Assembly (NCBI GenBank): GCA_019095985.1
Contig: CM032667.1
Span: 35,242,574 to 35,306,573, forward strand
Source: Streblospio benedicti
Taxonomy: Eukaryota > Annelida > Polychaeta > Spionida > Spionidae
Length of the DNA: 64,000 bases
Direction of reading: 5' to 3'
Part shown: positions 49,860 through 61,949 of the stretch, piece by piece
Numbering within the stretch: the first letter of the stretch is position 1
How the letters are laid out: every line of letters begins with the position of its first letter
The notes under the pieces: generated by a model
The model's input: only the letters and a program-made list of their open reading frames with translations
Told to the model about the DNA's origin: nothing
The model's database searches: none
Translations under genes and position numbers: made by a program

Positions 49860-51690
49860 TGCATTTATGAGAATTAAGGGAGTCCTTTTTCCACCTCACA
49901 ATTCTAGCTCATTTTATTTTCACATTCTAATTTTAGCTCTGTTCCCACTGAACACGCAAAGCATATTGTTGTGATTTTCCACTTCTCACTTATCTTATTT
50001 TTAGAGTCGTTTCCCCCTTTACACTTACATGAACTGGGAATATTTATACAGTAATTGTTTTCATTAAAAAAAGCACATTATACATGTCATGATATGCAAA
50101 CGAGATCCTAATTACAAATCTATGGGACGTGATTTACATTCGTTGTAGAAATCCCAAACAGGTATTTACTGTGGACGGTGCTGATAAAGCAAACTTCGCC
50201 GGCGTTTGTTGCTGACTAACCTGATGATACACGGTATCACATCACCATAACGTAAGCAGCAAGTGGCTGTATGCATGGCATGTATGAGATATTGTCCATT
50301 CATAGGGAACGTGTCTCTTCAATAGAGACTATTGTACATTCCATATCTGCTATAAAGGGATTTGTGTGTGGGTGGGGGGGTTGTAGGACCAAGTGCATCC
50401 TACTTGATCAACAGAATTAGTAGTGGTCTGAACAGGGGTGGCAGCAGAGGTGGCACCTATACAGAAACAGTGCTTGCACGTCTTTCTACGTCTCCCCACG
50501 TATAGACCACTGGCGTCTTTATCATATATTGTGTACTGTCCGTGGTTGCACGTGAAATAGAATTTTGAGCACCTCAAAATTGTTTCCCCACGTCTGACCC
50601 CGTTCTGATTTAACCTCACGTCCAGTCGCTCCGCGTGTAATGTACATTGTGGTTTGGACTTAGTGCACAGTCAAAACAAAACACACAACCGCAGTTTTTT
50701 TATTCACAAACATATTAGTAATTTAGCATTTAAAATTTTGCAATATGCGTTTGTTAGATAAAAGAGTGCACACCTGTTAATTTCTTTAGCCACCGCTACC
50801 GCTGGCCAAACTATTTCTTTTCACAACGTCATCATGTACTCGTGACTCTCGCATGATTATTTTGTCGCCTCATGTCGGTTGCCTAACACGTGCGGTCTGC
50901 CAATAAAATGCAGGCACAGTGACGTCTAAACGAGCCCATTGAAAAGTGTCTTGTGGTTTTTTTCACCTACGCCCTGAATTCAAAGGTTAACATCGTCTCA
51001 AGTACGAGATTGCCCGTCTCATTGCCTGGGCAGGTGCCTTTTGGCTGGGTCGGCACTCTAATGGGGAAAATACCCAGCCCAGGTGTACCCCGGGTCTTGA
51101 GTGATGGTGACTGGGACATGGAACGCACTAGTTCTTAATGTATAACGAGCTGGATCAAACTTGTTCTCTACCCAATATAGATTTAGGTGGGATGAGTTAT
51201 ATGAAACGTGTCCTTCAACAATACCGCTCAAAACTGAAGTCATTGACCTCTCGAGTTATTCAAAAGTTGGCAGAAGCCTTATTTTAACATACATGTAACC
51301 AGTTCTAAAACAATACATTTGCAGATTGCGGTTCGCTCTACATGTTGATGATACACGTGTGAATGATAAATTGAAATTGGCGTGTACACGTTTTTAACTA
51401 TTAACTATTTCAAATTAAACGGGATGCATTCCAAAGCACTCTGCCATTCAAATCAGTCTTATGCAATTCAATGATGTTTAAACAATACATTTTTATTTAT
51501 TTCTTTTCTTTTCTTCTTCAAGTGGTTGGTTGCTGAGACGGATGAAATTGTGAATGAAGCTAGATGGAAATAGTGAAATAGTGATCTATGCATGATAGTA
51601 GATACAGAGCAACTATTCAGAATGTTGTGAAGCCAGTCTTCTCTATCGGCGGTATAAATGTGAACTAATTTGGAGACAGGTAAAGCTTTA
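49860..51690. other. Intergenic stretch without a supported gene
   Basis: Contains the Cys-rich minus-strand ORF 50350-50619 (CSKFYFTCNHGQYTIYD, KTCKHCFC), open beyond its start, with a possible donor at about 50453. No homology is recognised and it is not called as a gene. Confidence 0.35.
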
Positions 51691-51785
51691 GAAGGCCATG
51701 GACTGGAACCCACAACCTGTTCACACCAGACCAGTCATATGAGCAGCCAGTCGCCCTAGGACCGTAAGGCTAACCTCTCTGCACA
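51690..51785 (-). repeat. Possible tRNA-derived SINE fragment
   Basis: The minus strand has GGTTGTGGGTTCCAGTCC (B-box-like) and an A-box-like GGTTAGCCTTACGGTCC, about 75 bases apart. Confidence 0.3.
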
Positions 51786-52179
51786 TTTATAGCAGAATTA
51801 AAAACACATTAACAGCAGTGTAGTTTACTTCCATAGAAAAGTTAAACAAGTATTTAGAAGTAAACGACATATTGAAATAAGTTTGAGTCAACTCATCTTT
51901 TTCATTTGAATATTTTACGCATCTTAAACACATCCTCAGCAATTGACAAACTTATAAATGGAAATGGAGCAGTATTTAAGATTAACGACTAAAGCACGCG
52001 CGTAATTTTTCCATTAACAAAAAACAGCTGATGATTGGTGCTGGTGCTGTGAGAAAAACAAGGTCAAAACAGATATATTTGCTTGGTGACATGCCATACT
52101 GACCTTCTTTTTACATTGCCCCATTTTTAAAAGAAACAGGGATAGCTTCAGCATAATTCAAAGTAATTGTCGCACTGTT

Positions 52180-52570
52180 AATTGTTACACATATGAATTG
52201 AATATATTTTATTTACCATGTACACAAAGCACAAGGCAAGAGTTACAATATCTATCTTTGTCAGCAATGCCCGAAATGCGATGACGTCATTTGTGAACGA
52301 TCCCATACGGCTACCATTCTTAAAGCTTTGTGTTGTGAGGGAATTTCTTGCCACACAACATATGAGAAACCCCAGCAAATGCTGCTTGCATGACCTCTTT
52401 TACGCCTGCGCTTGCCATAAGCATTCCAATGCTTCCCACAAAAGACATCAGCATATGCACCCTGCCTACGCGTGGGACAAACTCAGATTTCTTAAACATA
52501 AAGCAGTTTATTTTTCTAATAAGGAATTCATTCATTTGAAAAAAGAAACGATGGTCAACTTCTGGCAATC
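52180..52570 (-). pseudogene. Possible decayed mobile-element coding fragment
   Basis: A minus-strand frame reads SFVGSIGMLMASAG, then KEVMQAAFAGVSHMLCGKKF. I associate this type of segment with repeated proteins of unknown class in invertebrate genomes. It is short and looks broken. The identification rests on memory of similar sequences and is weak. Confidence 0.25.
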
Positions 52571-53419
52571 TCCAAATTACGCCTTTTCATGTAAATCCAA
52601 TATGGTAGCCACTATGAAATTATTCTCATGGTTGTAAAGCATAAAGTAATCTATTATTTTTACAAAAATCATGCTATTTAAAAACAAAGTTGAATTTGGA
52701 TAAGCGGTTTCCGGTTTATGGCAATTCATATAAATCCAAGATGGCCACCACTATATTGCGTAATATCTGAAAACGCTCAACAGGTACAGCGTGTCATTAA
52801 CTGGATTTCAGCGGGTATGATGTGTACAAGATATGCAATGAAATGCTTGCCACACCACAAAACAAGGTTAAGATAGAAATCACAAAATTCTCCCAGATTA
52901 ATCTGTCAAAACGTGATTTCGGAAAAATAATGCGTGTATCTAAATCACATCTGAAACGGGATAAGCTTCGAACTTATCCGTGTATAATCTTAACCAATCC
53001 CAAGCCGGACTAGTTTGGGTAAACAGCATTGCAAAAATACCATGCATGCTGCCCTGTTTATTACAACAGGAGGTCACGTAATGTTACACATTGGAATGAT
53101 TTTTGCAGAGGCGCGTGGATTTCCAACGTCTGACGAAAATCATTTACTAAGTAAATTCGGTACACTTCTTGCCTACACTGTTTTGTGTGTGTTTTCAAAT
53201 TGCTATAATTTATCCTCATAGTGTGTTTGAAATAAGTTAACTTTTCAGAATGCACACAAAACACATGTTATTGCTTCCATCAAAGCATTCTTGTTCAGCC
53301 ACTGATCATAATCGTTAAAGAAAACGTTGGTTATATTCTAGTGATATGACATGACTTGATTTGTCATGATTTCCTTATCATAATGGCATATAGAAGTAAC
53401 ATTATGGAAAGTATCTTTG

Positions 53420-53802
53420 CACAACTATGAGGTATGAGGCGACGCTGACATGATTCGATTTTGGTCATAGTACTCTGCTAATTTAAGTGTGCTTTCCACA
53501 GGGCCATTTTGGTCCATTTTCGACATTCTTGCTAATGTACAATCACAGATCAATATTACAGCAACAACAAAAGTCTACTCGGTACTGTTTGTTGTTTGCT
53601 GCTGTAAGATCAATATTGTAGCATGACAGAGCCACTATTATTATTAGACAGTGGTGGCACACAGAGTATTTCTGGTTGATTACATACATGGTAATTGTAT
53701 ACTTTTAATCAAGATTTCCATCTTAGTAAACATCTTTATTGCCCATATTAAAGTCAAAGTTGTTGTAGCGACGTTGTGCTCTCTGAACACTTGTGGTCTA
53801 GT
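53420..53802 (+). mobile_element. Non-autonomous Helitron-like copy (short)
   Basis: The 3' end has a hairpin at 53777-53791 (GTGCTC-TCT-GAACAC), then CTAG at 53799-53802 followed by T, as Helitrons end. GCCCATATTAAAGTC...GTTGTTGTAGCGACG aligns with the 60-kb copy, and GATTCGATTTTGG plus AAGTGTGCTTTCCACAGGG match its interior. The 5' end is not defined; about 53420 is the first shared sequence. Confidence 0.6.
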
Positions 53803-53809
53803 TAATATA

Positions 53810-54570
53810 TCATACATATACTCAAATTGAGCAGCTTGTTGGACCGTAAAATGTGACCAATTAGAATTGTAACAGGTTATAACATACGTTACCATTAACT
53901 TTTTGAATATGAATTTCTATGACCCATTATTCAAATATGCATACATTTTAATCAAAACATGAAAAAACAAATAGGCATACTTCACCGACTTTCTCCAACC
54001 ACAGCGTTCCATGTCCCGCTTTTTTCACTATGCACTATGCACCGTTTAAAAAGTTTTTTACCCATTTAATGGTACACCGAGTGCATCTCCTTTTTGCAAA
54101 AAAAATGTGCTGCCTTACAGAAAGCAAGATATAGGTTCCAACTTCTTTCACAATGTACGCAATCTTGATTAAGCTCTTGCACATGAAAAGAAATCTAGCA
54201 AATGCAAAGCCAAACAGGCAATTCTACTTAAAAGATAAAACCCGCACCCACACAAAACAGTTTCAATTGGCCAGAATTGGCGTAAAAAACACGTTCTGAA
54301 AGTTACACAATAGATCTAATTACTGTTGACCACTGGCGCACACCACATTTTCGTTTATAGAGAGGACATCATTGGATGCCCATACATTATAATACCTGTA
54401 CCGCGTGAGTGGGGTATATGCGGCAAACGCATTACAAAGCATCATATCCCTCAAAACGAGTCGGATAAGATAAATGCGTGAGCCGTATACAAGTAGGGTA
54501 ACGTAAACAGATCTTTGAGATGTGTCAACACTAGACACTAATAATTTGATACTGTTATGTAATATTAATA

Positions 54571-54601
<31 letters not shown>

Positions 54602-57040
54602 CGTTAACTGTTTTCTAGTCACAAATATATATATTATATATGACCTGGTATCTTTGATTTGTGTCAACACTGTAATGTTAAATAACCTTAATACTATAAA
54701 AAAAACTTTGATTCTGTAATTTGATTGAGGTCATTATTATATCAAGTTCTGTAATTTGACGTTGGTCATAATATCAAACATAAAATGGACCATGAACTGA
54801 TTTCTAGTTGTAATTATACCAAGTATTGATATTATTGTTAATCAATGGAAGTCACAATCTAAATCTATGTTTACAATAAAAATATAGAATATATATCATA
54901 ATCATGATATGAATAATAAAGATGAGTCTGAGATATTAGCTAAAATAGAATATAAAACCTTATTACGTATTTTTTGGAAAGAGTAAACAAAGAAAAGATA
55001 ACTGTTTTTTTTATTTAAAAAAAAATAAGTAAACAGACTGAAATTATGTCATAAAAGCTGAACACAAATATACTCCGTAATATCCTCTTGTGTGTATCAT
55101 GCGGACACTAAATCCGATATGTAGTTTTAATTTCGTGAGAAAACGAATTCACGTAGATGTGTTATTGACAAAAACAACATTAACTGTGATTTCAGATTCC
55201 GCCCCCTCCCATCTTATTTCAATATTCGCCCCCCTACATTTTCGAATGAGAACCTCGTGATTATGTTTGAAACCTTCGCAATAAACTATAACCTAAACTG
55301 ATAAAGCTCTGTCCACGTCAGACAACTCTTGACAGGAGCCTGATGCGCACAGCAGATGGGTCCGATACACAAGCCTCTGTCAGCAGCTAACCATGTATTT
55401 GATAAAGACAATTTTTACAGCTGACACAACGGATGTTGGACTTAAAGCAGGTACAAATAAGAACTTTCATTGTTTTGACTTCTATTAAATAAATATTATA
55501 TACATTTCTTTTCTAATCGTAGTTCCTGTCTAAAACCAGCATGTGGCTACAAACAATTGCATTCTGGGGAAAATAGACAAACACTATCCGCTTTGGTTGA
55601 TTGAGGCTGCACCACGTGCGGGTAAAAATTGTAGTAACTATTTTGATACACCTTTGTACAGCGTTGATAACTACCACCTGGGGTACTTCGATCGTACATA
55701 AATATTTCATTGAGACAGCGATTAGAAAACTGGTGCATGGAGGACCTGCTGCAGCTCAAATATTAAATCTGGCGAACGTGTACAAATTGTCAGAGTTCAA
55801 AGAAAGTTTTTTGGTCGCCACTTAAGGTATGTATTGAAAAGTTTCGCAACAACTTGGGCCCTCTAATTAGGGGCCCGATCGATTAGCGTATTTAGAACGT
55901 CTTATTCTGGCTCGTGACTTTGCTGAAAACGCCATAAAATCTTTTGTACACTTCTGTCCGATATCTAGCATGTCGTTTTTTTTATTGTGTTGAACCTTCA
56001 CCAAATGGCCCACGGTGCAGTCCTTCAGACACAAACTGCTCTTAATATGAAGCACTGAAAGTCCCCCTCACCAACACGTGCTGATAGAATCTGTAGGGAG
56101 AACGTGTTTATCTGTCATACATACCTAAAAATAAAATGTGCGATATGTCATGGTTTATATTGTTTTATGTTGTTGCAGATAGTGAAAAGTAAAACATGTG
56201 TGTCCGATATACCCTTATCCATGCTAGTTTTCGGTGATGGTAAATGAAAAGAAAGCATCAGATATAGTTTATGTCTGTCTTTCACCCATCAATTCCCGTT
56301 CGCCTATCATGATCTATCAGAACGAGGTGTGTTTTCTATGTCGTCAGTGATTGGAGGGAAGGGTTTGAAATTAGTTGATAAGCAGCCAGGACAGTATTAT
56401 ACTCAATAACTTATGCATGGTTTTGTATGATATTTTCAACTACGTTGCTAACGTTAACTGGGAGGTCCAAAAACGTTATACACCGATCCCATATGCAAAT
56501 GTTTCCAAGATAAAGGCCATGAACTGTAAATAGATTGATTTTCTGATATAGGGCACGCTGGGTAATACAACAGTCGTATGATGAATAACTGTGTCTGCCA
56601 ATCAAAAATAAAAGTGCATTTTTATTCATATTTTAGCAGTGTTGATTGCTATCATACACATTATATTAAAAAAAAAATAAACAACTAAAACAACTAAACC
56701 AATGTCAAAAGTTTCTTTTAGAATTCTTATGGCATAATTCAATACACAGCATAAATAAATGTGGACCCTCAAGTCATATTAGCACAAGGACGATTTTTAG
56801 AAGTAGGATTACTATTGTACATTGTAAAGGATGCCTCTGGGATTGCTAACAAATGTGCCGGTTTGTGAGGAGGTGCGACAGGGGACGTTATGGCGCGGGG
56901 CTGTAGCGGAGGTCAGTAGAGGTCAAACACTTCAAAGGGAAACTTTTATGTAATGCGCTTGCAGAACAGAATCCATTTAATGGCGTATTTTTGGTGTAGA
57001 ACTTGAAAACGGACAAAACTCAGTCCTAAGTGGGTGGAGA
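53810..57040. other. Gene-poor AT-rich stretch
   Basis: Includes a 23-base poly-A (54574-54597). The plus ORF 55601-55825 was weighed as a BTB-like fragment and set aside. No exon supported. Confidence 0.4.
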
Positions 57041-57048
57041 TGGTGGCT

Positions 57049-58118
57049 GAGCGGGACCGTCTCGCCATCTCCCCATTTTGCCTAGGATTTTTTTGTAGTG
57101 AGAGCGTTGTATGCTTGGGTCTCGCCATAAAAAATAGAAAAAAATAAGATTTTGGGCCTTGCCGTAAGAAAAATAAGATAAAAAAAAAAAATAGAGTCTT
57201 GCCTTCTAACGGAAAAACACAAAAAAACTATTTTTCATTGTGTACTGTAACCTGTTTCTCACTCTAATCAGGCCGTGTGTGTTTTTCAATTCGTACAACC
57301 AGTGTCAATTGGGAGTTTTTGTTTTTTGTTGTTTGAATTTGGTTTTGTAAAGTTGAGAAGGGCAAAGATTCTTTATTCAAAATAGGACATACCCTATAAT
57401 ATTACATACATACAAAAAGGAATTTTTCACAAAATACAAATAAAATTAAACAAAATAGGACTTGCTGTTAACATCCATACGCCTCGGGAGTAGGACATTC
57501 AAATACCCTATAAATATTACAGCAGGGGCCTCGGGGGCCACGGGCGGGGCCACTGCCGCCAGTGCAGACTTGAACGCCGAGGAAGACAGGCCAATGTGGG
57601 TACTGAGACGCCCCGTTGCCCGTTCAAAAAGCCAATGCCGCAAAGGTCAGTCTGGGTTACCCTTACGGTCGGGGCCGTGGCTACATCAAAGCCTGCAATC
57701 TGTTTTGGCAGATCTTTTTTAGGTCAGCTCTGGGTATGGTTGCAGGGTGCAGAGGTACAGTTATTGCATGGAATTCCTAAATGGCTATTGGTTTGTAGAT
57801 ATCTACAGACTGAGGCAGGTATCATCTATCAAATATTATAGATGAAGAACCCCGAATTGGTGAAGATGCCCTTATATATAGGTCCGGCACAGGTGGTGTA
57901 CTTGCATGTAAGCTTGGGTCAGCGGAAGGTCAGAGGCCACTTCCATGCATATGTCAATATTTACCAAGCGAGACGGTGAGATTCTTGGGAAGGATTTTTT
58001 TTTTAAATGTTACAAAAACCTAGGTCTCACTATCTCTTGGTAGAACTCTGGCTATCTCGCCCTCTCGCCCTCTTGTTATCTCTAGGCGAAACGGAAAGAT
58101 GGCGAGACGGTCCCGCTC
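57049..58118. mobile_element. DNA-transposon-like element with identical 22-bp inverted ends
   Basis: GAGCGGGACCGTCTCGCCAT plus CT at 57049-57070 is repeated exactly, inverted, at 58097-58118, and similarity continues inward (GCCTAG near both ends). Repeated TCTCGCC and CTTGCC words follow inside each end. A GC-rich block at 57515-57690 differs sharply in composition from the AT-rich ends and could be captured host sequence. No transposase was recognised and no clear target duplication found. Confidence 0.65.
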
Positions 58119-58119
58119 A

Positions 58120-58975
58120 TCCATGATAGGTGGAGGCAGAATCAGTAACTTTTGCTGTTTTCATTAATCTTAATTAGCACATAACAAAATATTTATACGG
58201 CCCGCTAGTATAGTCCAGTCCTGCTAAGTCTTGGATATATTTTTTAAAAAAAGAGCATTATTATTTCATGGTGCCACGCCCACTTCCACAAAGGACACTA
58301 CTACTGGTACTTGACTCACAGACTAGTCCCCTTTTGTGCGACCAACAATCCATGTAAATATGCGTTTTTCCCTGATTCAAGCACAAAAATCAGGTTCTAC
58401 TAATTGTCACCAAATATACCATCCATTGATAGTTTGAATGGTTTCTTCAATATATTTTTATTATCTGTTGAATATTGATGAGGTTTTTATCCTGGGATTT
58501 GATCGAAACTGAACAGGTGGAAACGATCATCAAAACATTTTTTTACAAACATAATACTTGTTGGACAAATTTAGTACTGAATTATCGATGATAAATAGGA
58601 CATGAACTATTCTTTAATTATCTTTTAAAATATCATATATGTATTCATTATTTATGAAGGAAATTACATAGGAAGAGAGACATTTCGGAAAACTGCCCAT
58701 AGCGTTGAACAGTTCCTCTACTAATCTATATAATATAATCATGGCAAAAAACATTTGATAGGGGGGTCACCTATTTTGTACATGAAAAAAGAGGGGGTTG
58801 CCTTTTTGTAAATAAAAATAAGGGGGGGTGGTCATGAATTTTGTACATGAACATCAGACCAAATCCTCACACTCCCCCGGCAATAAATAATGGGCAGTCC
58901 CTTATGCCAAAATGATGATGAAAACATTGGATACATATGTATTTTAAACATAAAAATATGTACATTATGAAACAA
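58120..58975. other. Non-coding AT-rich stretch
   Basis: Holds a G-rich block (58755-58860: GGGGGGTCACC, then AGGGGGTTGCC and GGGGGGGTGGTC, each followed by TTTTGTA-like words), similar in style to 25680-25935. No gene seen. Confidence 0.4.
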
Positions 58976-58984
58976 GAAATGAAA

Positions 58985-60021
58985 GACTTAATTGCGTCGC
59001 TTCAGCAGCTGAAGCGAAAGCCTTGTGATCACTTCGTTTGTATGTCAGTATGTATGTATATATGTCTCTGGACAAGCTAGAGGGTATACCGATGAACCGA
59101 CTTTGTTCAAACTTTACACAACTATGTGTACGCTGTGACACCGGAGTGATTCGATTTTGGGCACTTTGCCAATTACAAGTATGCTTTCCGCGGGGACATT
59201 TATGGTCCATTTTGGAGGTTTTCTACAATATCTTGGATGAACACATTCAAACTTGGTACAATGCTTACATGCTTAGAATCCATCACATATATTCAGTTTT
59301 GGCACTTTGCCAACATAAGTGTGATTTCCTGAACGTCATTTTAGGTCATTTTTTGTCATTTTCTTCCATAGTTTTAATACAGCTTGAACCAGGAGTTCCA
59401 AATTTGATGCATTGCTCATATACCTAGTGACCATCATCAGTGTCCAATTGTGGCACTTTGCCAATCAAAGTGTTCTCTCCAGAATGTCATTGGCGGCCAA
59501 TTTTGGCATTTTTAGCTTGACACATGACTTCAGTATTTCATACAATATTATGGGACAGGTGACCACAACCTACGGTGAACTTTGACCCTTTGCTAACTAA
59601 ATGAAAAGAGAGCACAGTATTTGTAGCAGTTTAGACATTTTAGTTTTTTTCTACTTTCTTCAACACTTTCAATACAGTTTGAACCATGACCTCCAAATTT
59701 CATTCTATGTTCACATATGTAGTGACAATCATATATGTTCATCTTTGGCACTTTGCCAATTAAAGTGTGCCATTTTAGTTCCATATTCGACATTTTTATT
59801 AATAGTATCAATGCCTTTGAAGACAAAATCTTCAAACTTGGTTCACTGTTTACATTCATTGAGACCATCATGAGTTTTAAATTTTGGCTATTTGCCAAGA
59901 AAACTATAGGTCCGAGGGAGCAATTCTAACTTGTTTATAAATGCTTATGCAAAATATCATAATCGCCCATATGTCAGCGTTGTTCTAGCGACGCCGTGTT
60001 CTTTGAACACTTTTGATCTAG
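58985..60021 (+). mobile_element. Non-autonomous Helitron-like element with internal ~150-bp repeats
   Basis: The 3' end carries a perfect hairpin at 59996-60010 (GTGTTC-TTT-GAACAC), seven bases, then CTAG ending at 60021 and a T, matching the Helitron rule (hairpin, CTRR, insertion before T). A second copy at 53420-53802 has the same end. The body repeats a unit marked by GGCACTTTGCCAATTAAAGT near 59159, 59300, 59453, 59746 and 59884. The left part has a palindrome (CGCTTCAGCAGCTGAAGCG at about 58996). No Rep/helicase gene is present. The exact 5' end is not fixed. Confidence 0.65.
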
Positions 60022-60029
60022 TTTTAAAA

Positions 60030-61940
60030 AAGTAGTATGCACATTCACAGCATCAGAAAAATTCTGCTTTCGTGTTACATGTATAACAATGAAGATTGAT
60101 AGTAATTGACTCGAGGAGATATTGTTCCTAATGGTCATGGGAAAAGGAAGTGGTGTAAAAATGAGAAACAACATTGTAAACCAGCAGATATTTTTCATCT
60201 AACAGAAAATAGTTTTGTTTCTGAATTTTCTATCATGCTGTATGTATATTCCAATATTAAAAAAGAATTCGTTATTTTTCTGTTATACAATTGTTTGATC
60301 TTTAATCTTTATATCAACATTCTCAAACCATGTATGTTCCTTGTCAAAAACAGCTCAAATTCAAACTAAGACAGTAAGACGAATTCAGTACAAAGAATAC
60401 ACAATCATTATTAAGATTAACACGGTATAAAGGTCCATTTTTAATCAGCAAGCTGGTTTGTGAATATGAGTCTATCAAATGCAGGTTGGCAGTGATCACG
60501 TTCGGAGTTCATTACTTTAATACAAAATAGTAAACTACATTTTAGGAATAAAAGTTGTTATGTATTGGTGGCCCAAGGTTATAGGGAACTTAAGCAGAAC
60601 ATTAAATAAATGTGTGAGAGAGACACAGACGCTGAACCGCCAAGTTTCCACTTCCTTTATTTCCGGGTGACGCCCAGGAGGTGCGCTACAAGGTTTCAGG
60701 ACAGCAACACAATTTGTTGTGAATACATAACAAAAGTAAAGATATTACGAAAAATGATGTTCACTTTTATATATGTAAGGGTCTAGTCCTAAAAATAATA
60801 GCAGTCGCACATATTTTTGTTTTTAAACAACGTTATTAAGGGTTCAGTGTAGTACCTAAAACAGTCGGATTTCTTGCCATGGGGGTGGTGGCTGAGTTTG
60901 ATGGCATTTGTAAGATACATTTCTGAAAGGGCATGCGATTTTGCACCGTTCAATCCCATACTGGCATGATTTTGATGTAGTTTGATGTGAACAAAATGAG
61001 ATTGTCTATGGGCGTCATCTGCCAGCTGGGGGTCGATTTTGGCACTTTCTGAAGCACATGGAGATATCACTTTTTACGAAAAATCGATTTAAAACATCTG
61101 CACACTTGAGAAGCTGATCGGTTTTTATACATGCTAGCATGTATGGCAAGGAATCAGAAAGTCATATGTTAGATGGGGGTCAAACTTGTATCTCCGTGTC
61201 AACGGGGGCTGTAGAGTGAGTGGTTTGTGAATTTTGGCATGGGTATTTTTTGTGTGAAATCTGCTTTTAATGGCAATAGAAAGCTACTATATCCAATATG
61301 GCATTGGAAGGATACATATTAAATGAATCCGTATCTGCTGCTCTTTAAAACGCTATATATATATTGTCTATGTCTAGCTGAAAGAGAACCAGAGTAACAC
61401 AAATGCCAATGTGGAGTGTATTTGTGAGAACGACCTGCTTGTGGTTTCAAACTATTTTTAGAACTAGGCCCTTGCTACTATCAATTTGGACTCTATTCTT
61501 TTGATATACACATTTCATTGATGTATATATATATCACATGAATTAGTGATTTAAATCTTTATTAAATAATATCACACTATCAGAATTTTAAATGCATTCA
61601 TAGCAAAGTGTGCAAAGGTGCATTATTATTCAGCAACCAAAGCGCTCCATAGTGTACATATGAAGACAAACGTATAACTTTAAGATTTGGATATAAAAGT
61701 TATCATGATTTGACTTAATTTAACGTGGGGTGTCCCTTATCTTTTACTGGGTTTCATAAACTGCACAGAGTTTTAGATAAGTATTTTAAGTTGAAGCTAT
61801 GACATATGTAGACCAATGACCACGATGCAGTTCAGGCAAATGATTAAAAATGCGTTGTTGGCACATCGGTGACACATCGGTGGTACATCGGTGATATGAC
61901 CCATTTGCTCTAAATGCTCTTGCATCCTGCATGTTGTGTG
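60030..61940. other. Non-coding stretch upstream of aquaporin exons
   Basis: No exon recognised. The first exon(s) of the aquaporin gene must lie here, further left, or have escaped notice. Confidence 0.35.
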
Positions 61941-61949
61941 TTTCCCCAG

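Noticed and set aside
50350-50619. Cys-rich minus-strand ORF (KTCKHCFC)
   Set aside because: No known Cys pattern fits, and the start and partners are missing; kept only as a weak candidate upstream exon for 49640-49841.
55601-55825. Plus ORF ending in a helix-rich AAAQILNLANVYKLSEFKES, reminiscent of a BTB fragment
   Set aside because: Too short, no splice partner or other BTB motif; the likeness is too general.
57446-57722. GC-rich block read as a host gene
   Set aside because: Open in more than one frame, but no family recognised and no splice sites; noted only as possible captured sequence in the 57049-58118 element.
59038-59427. 129-codon ORF with internal repeats (LALCQ)
   Set aside because: It lies inside the Helitron-like element and follows its ~150-bp non-coding units; no domain.
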